From contig NZ_BMHE01000021.1 of the NCBI RefSeq assembly GCF_014640555.1, forward strand, positions 46,368 through 110,367: a stretch of 64,000 nt of DNA, read 5' to 3'. Numbering within the stretch: position 1 is the stretch's first letter; every line of letters begins with the position of its first letter. The DNA is from Paenibacillus marchantiophytorum (GTDB taxonomy: Bacteria > Bacillota > Bacilli > Paenibacillales > NBRC-103111). Shown here one piece after another: positions 61,460 through 64,000 of the stretch. The position numbers and the translations under genes are program-made. The notes beneath the pieces are model-generated. The model was not told the DNA's origin and did no database searches. It saw only the letters and a program-made list of their open reading frames with translations.

Positions 61460-61990
61460 ATGAAGCTGCGTCTCTTACCTGTCGTAATCAGTGTAATCAT
61501 TTCTGCCGGTGTTTTGTTTGGTGGATGGTTTGCCTATACAAGCTTGGCTATGGAAAATCCGTTAAACGACATCATAAGCAAAGTTCCCGGTGTCACGAGC
61601 TCGACGATGAAATTGGATAGTGAGCGTGTTGATATTGAAGTTTCACTAAATAAAGATGCGAATTTAAGAACGGTAGTTGATCGTATTCATAAGGATAGCG
61701 CTTCTATTATTGGTAAACGGACGGTTAATATTCATATCAAAGATAACCCTTCAGACAAGCTGGACCAGTGGTGGTCGAAAGCTTTATTTGAAGTTGCTCA
61801 AGCGATGGAAACGAAGCATTATGCCGATATACCAACTACTTTGCAGAAGTATGCAAGTGAAGTGCCGACAATGAAAGTGGAAAGTGAAATGGATCAGACG
61901 TATGTGTACATTCGCTTGACAGATGGTGATGCGACGAAATTCATTATGCTGCCTAGAACTTCTCAGATCGGGGTGTGGCCGAATGAGTAA
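61460..61990 (+). CDS. Hypothetical membrane-anchored protein upstream of FtsH-like protease
   Basis: A 176-residue protein with an N-terminal hydrophobic helix (about 5-29, LPVVISVIISAGVLFGGWFAY) and an extracytoplasmic alpha/beta part (KLDSERVDIEVSLNKDANLR, DRIHKDSASIIGKRTVNIHI, YVYIRLTDGDATKFIML). No motif recognised. ATG 61460 follows AAAGGGGGACG. It overlaps the FtsH-like gene by eight bases, so the two are likely made together; it may be an adaptor or substrate of that protease. Confidence 0.75.
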   Translation: MKLRLLPVVISVIISAGVLFGGWFAYTSLAMENPLNDIISKVPGVTSSTMKLDSERVDIEVSLNKDANLRTVVDRIHKDSASIIGKRTVNIHIKDNPSDKLDQWWSKALFEVAQAMETKHYADIPTTLQKYASEVPTMKVESEMDQTYVYIRLTDGDATKFIMLPRTSQIGVWPNE

Positions 61991-63488
61991 ACTTTATAAG
62001 GAAATTGGTATTGGGTTTATTCCTGTTTTGCTTGCTTTTTTAATATTTCTCGGTGTGAATATTATACCGATTCTCTTCGTGGCCGTGCTAGGTGTATCGT
62101 TATTTTATATGATTCGCGGCCGCGGCGGTGTCGGGATTACGACTGGCGGTGGCGACCGCAAAAGCAAAAATCGCACGCCATCCTACTTAACTTTCGAGGA
62201 GATTGGCGGTCAGGATCGAGCGAAGAAAGAGTTGACGGAAGCGCTGGATTTTTTGATCAAACATGAGGAAATTAAGAAGCTGGGTATTCGCCCGCTCAAA
62301 GGGATACTGCTTACGGGTCCTCCGGGGACCGGGAAAACATTAATGGCCAAAGCCGCTGCTCATTATACGAATTCTGTTTACTTAGCCGCTTCAGGCAGTG
62401 AGTTTGTGGAGATGTATGTGGGTGTTGGCGCGAGCCGTGTACGTGATTTATTCAAAGAAGCTAGATCGCGCGCTGCCAAAGAAGGCAAGGATAATGCGAT
62501 TATCTTTATTGATGAGATCGATGTGATCGGTGGAAAGCGTGATGGCGGTCAGCAAAGAGAATATGATCAGACGCTCAATCAGTTGTTGACGGAAATGGAT
62601 GGGATTCATACGAATGACGCACCTCGCATTTTAATTGTTGCCGCTACGAATCGTAAGGAAATGCTGGATAGCGCGTTATTGCGTCCTGGTCGATTTGACC
62701 GTCATATTGAAGTTGATTTGCCCGATAAGAAAGGCCGTCTGTCTATTCTGGATATTCATGTGAAAAATAAACCGTTATCCAAGGGAGTATCCTTGGATAC
62801 GATAGCTGATCAGACGTTTGGCTTCTCAGGAGCACAGCTCGAAGGGGTGCTGAATGAGGCTGCGATTTATGCGATGCGTGAAGAAAAAACAGCCATTGAA
62901 CAGCATCATTTGGCATCTGCGATTGATAAGGTGATGATGGGGGAAAGAACAGATAAAGAAACCGCGCAAGAGGAGAAGGAACGTGTTGCTTACCATGAAT
63001 TAGGACATGCGATTATCGCCGAATTGGTTCGTCCCGGTTCCGTGTCTCAAGTTACGGTCAGCCCGCGCGGGAAAGCCTTAGGTTATGTGCGTCATAATCC
63101 ACCTAAGGACCATTATCTATATACCAAAGATTATATTGAGCATCAGATCATGATTGCTTTGGGCGGAGCCGCCGCGGAGGAAATCTTCTATGGCGGGCGC
63201 AGCACAGGTTCGCGCAATGACTTTGAACAAGCGTTGTCCATGGTCCGCAATATGATGGATTCCGGCTTGACCTCTCTAGGCATTATCGATCGTGAAATGG
63301 TGACCAAAGATCAATTAATGAAAGAGAATACAGCGATTCTCGAGGCGCTTATGATTCGTACGAAGTCGCTGTTGGAACAGCAACGCAGTGTGTTTGATCA
63401 TTCGTTCGCGATACTGATGAAAGAAGAAGTCTTGTCAGGCGATACATTCCGCACGCTGTTTGATGCATCTGTGACACAGATTGCGTAG
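61983..63488 (+). CDS. FtsH-like membrane AAA+ metalloprotease, short N-terminus
   Basis: A 501-residue AAA+ zinc protease. Two adjacent N-terminal helices (about 8-25 and 27-45) with only a few residues between them, so the extracytoplasmic domain of classical FtsH is missing. AAA part: LTGPPGTGKTLMAKA (Walker A), IIFIDEIDVIG (Walker B), RPGRFDRHIEVDLPD (SRH). Protease part: AYHELGHAII (HExxH) and the third zinc ligand in STGSRNDFEQA. The C-terminus is short. ATG 61983 chosen; a longer frame lacks support. It is not ftsH itself, and may act on a special set of membrane proteins. Confidence 0.88.
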   Translation: MSKLYKEIGIGFIPVLLAFLIFLGVNIIPILFVAVLGVSLFYMIRGRGGVGITTGGGDRKSKNRTPSYLTFEEIGGQDRAKKELTEALDFLIKHEEIKKLGIRPLKGILLTGPPGTGKTLMAKAAAHYTNSVYLAASGSEFVEMYVGVGASRVRDLFKEARSRAAKEGKDNAIIFIDEIDVIGGKRDGGQQREYDQTLNQLLTEMDGIHTNDAPRILIVAATNRKEMLDSALLRPGRFDRHIEVDLPDKKGRLSILDIHVKNKPLSKGVSLDTIADQTFGFSGAQLEGVLNEAAIYAMREEKTAIEQHHLASAIDKVMMGERTDKETAQEEKERVAYHELGHAIIAELVRPGSVSQVTVSPRGKALGYVRHNPPKDHYLYTKDYIEHQIMIALGGAAAEEIFYGGRSTGSRNDFEQALSMVRNMMDSGLTSLGIIDREMVTKDQLMKENTAILEALMIRTKSLLEQQRSVFDHSFAILMKEEVLSGDTFRTLFDASVTQIA

Positions 63489-63489
63489 A

Positions 63490-63520
63490 GAAAACCGTTG
63501 GCCATTGGTCAACGGTTTTT
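63490..63520 (+). terminator. Intrinsic terminator after FtsH-like gene
   Basis: Stem AAAACCGTTG / CAACGGTTTT with GCCATTGGT loop, T-rich. Confidence 0.92.
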
Positions 63521-63547
63521 GTGTTTGCGTGTAGCTGGTGAGATCGG

Positions 63548-63890
63548 GATGAAAAGCAGCGCTGCTGGCGGAGGCGGAGGCGAAAAGAGGAGCGTTAATG
63601 CTGAAAAACAACGTTACCGGCGGTGAAGGAGCAGTGTGGACAGCATTTTAGGTGACTTCAGGTGAGATAAGGATGAAAAACAGCGTTATGGCGGCACTTG
63701 AGGCCAAAGAGGGAGCTTTAACGTTGAAAAACAACGTTACCGACGTGAAGGAGCGCCGTGGAGGCATTTCAGGTGAGATAAGGATGAAAAATAGCGTTAT
63801 GGCGGCACCTGTGGCCAAAGAGGGAGCTTTAACGTTGAAAAACAACGTTACTGTCAGAGAAGGAGCACCGTGGACAGAAGCTTTGCAAAA
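63548..63890. repeat. Tandem repeat, three copies of about 111-124 bp
   Basis: Units begin at 63548, 63672 and 63783 with GATGAAAAACAGCGTTATGG and each contains a second half-unit TTGAAAAACAACGTTAC. Unit 1 is more diverged. The last two are 111 bp apart (37 codons), so an 81-codon frame (63652-63897) stays open through them; it has no clear RBS and I do not call it a gene. The final 100 bases of the window hold no gene; AAAAAACCCCTAAGG at 63966 may be half of a terminator cut by the window edge. Confidence 0.85.
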
Positions 63891-64000
63891 AACCTAACAT
63901 GAATATTTCGTTAGAATATATTCCTAAATATGTAATTAAATGATGTATTTTTCTGGACAAAACACAAAAAAACCCCTAAGGTCGAGTTACAGACATGTTA

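Noticed and set aside
63548..63890. Possible CRISPR array
   Set aside because: Units are 111-124 bp with similar sequence throughout; there are no short repeats with unique spacers and no cas genes.

Overview
The window is one continuous chromosomal segment of an endospore-forming member of the Bacillales, most likely Paenibacillus or a close relative. Gene order closely follows the Bacillus subtilis fni-der-spoIVA-hbs-mtrB-hep-aro-trp-qcr-dapB-bsh-cca-birA-pan-dinG neighbourhood. Paenibacillus-like departures are the futalosine menaquinone genes (mqnA, a UbiA-type prenyltransferase and ubiX set between hepS and hepT), rex directly behind dinG, and an FtsH-like protease near the right end. 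No transposase, integrase, phage gene or CRISPR array was seen.

Layout. 1-8.3 kb: the end of fni, sporulation membrane genes (yphA, a YIEGIA protein and its small partner), der, plsY, gpsA, spoVIF, two 2Fe-2S ferredoxins and a YphF-like lipoprotein. 9-14 kb: spoIVA, hbs, a tRNA-Pro, a PAP2 protein and mtrB (TRAP). 13.3-18.8 kb: a tightly overlapping menaquinone/heptaprenyl operon, then ndk. 18.9-31.5 kb: cheR and the aromatic supraoperon aroC-aroB-aroH-trpEDCFBA-hisC-tyrA. 31.6-36.5 kb: a polysaccharide deacetylase, a probable small RNA, an ECF sigma/anti-sigma pair, a phosphatase and an IDEAL protein. 37-44.7 kb: an LCP protein, ypiF, the qcrABC cytochrome bc complex, ypjA, ypjB, a YitT protein and a MazG-like protein. 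44.7-57.1 kb: dapB, mgsA, bacillithiol genes, cca, birA, panBCD, dinG and rex. 57.5-63.5 kb: a phosphate transporter pair, mtaD, tseB and an FtsH-like protease, followed by tandem repeats.

The parts work together. MtrB is encoded about 10 kb upstream of its target: the trpE leader holds 13 NAG triplets in exact 5-nt phase, 11 of them GAG or UAG, followed by a terminator whose 5' arm can pair with part of the TRAP site. Chorismate made by aroB/aroC feeds trp, tyr and, through MqnA, menaquinone. Menaquinone is used by the Qcr complex. Cca supplies the CCA end that the tRNA-Pro gene lacks.

The most interesting non-coding signals are: (1) a roughly 73-nt transcript unit at 32.55-32.66 kb with a consensus promoter, two CcpA cre-like sites about 31 bp apart and a C/U-rich single-stranded segment; (2) a panB leader with mutually exclusive stems and a terminator, built like a riboswitch; (3) four copies of a dispersed intergenic element made of direct and inverted copies of a 20-bp motif ending in a hairpin/T-tract; and (4) a 111-124 bp tandem repeat at the right end.
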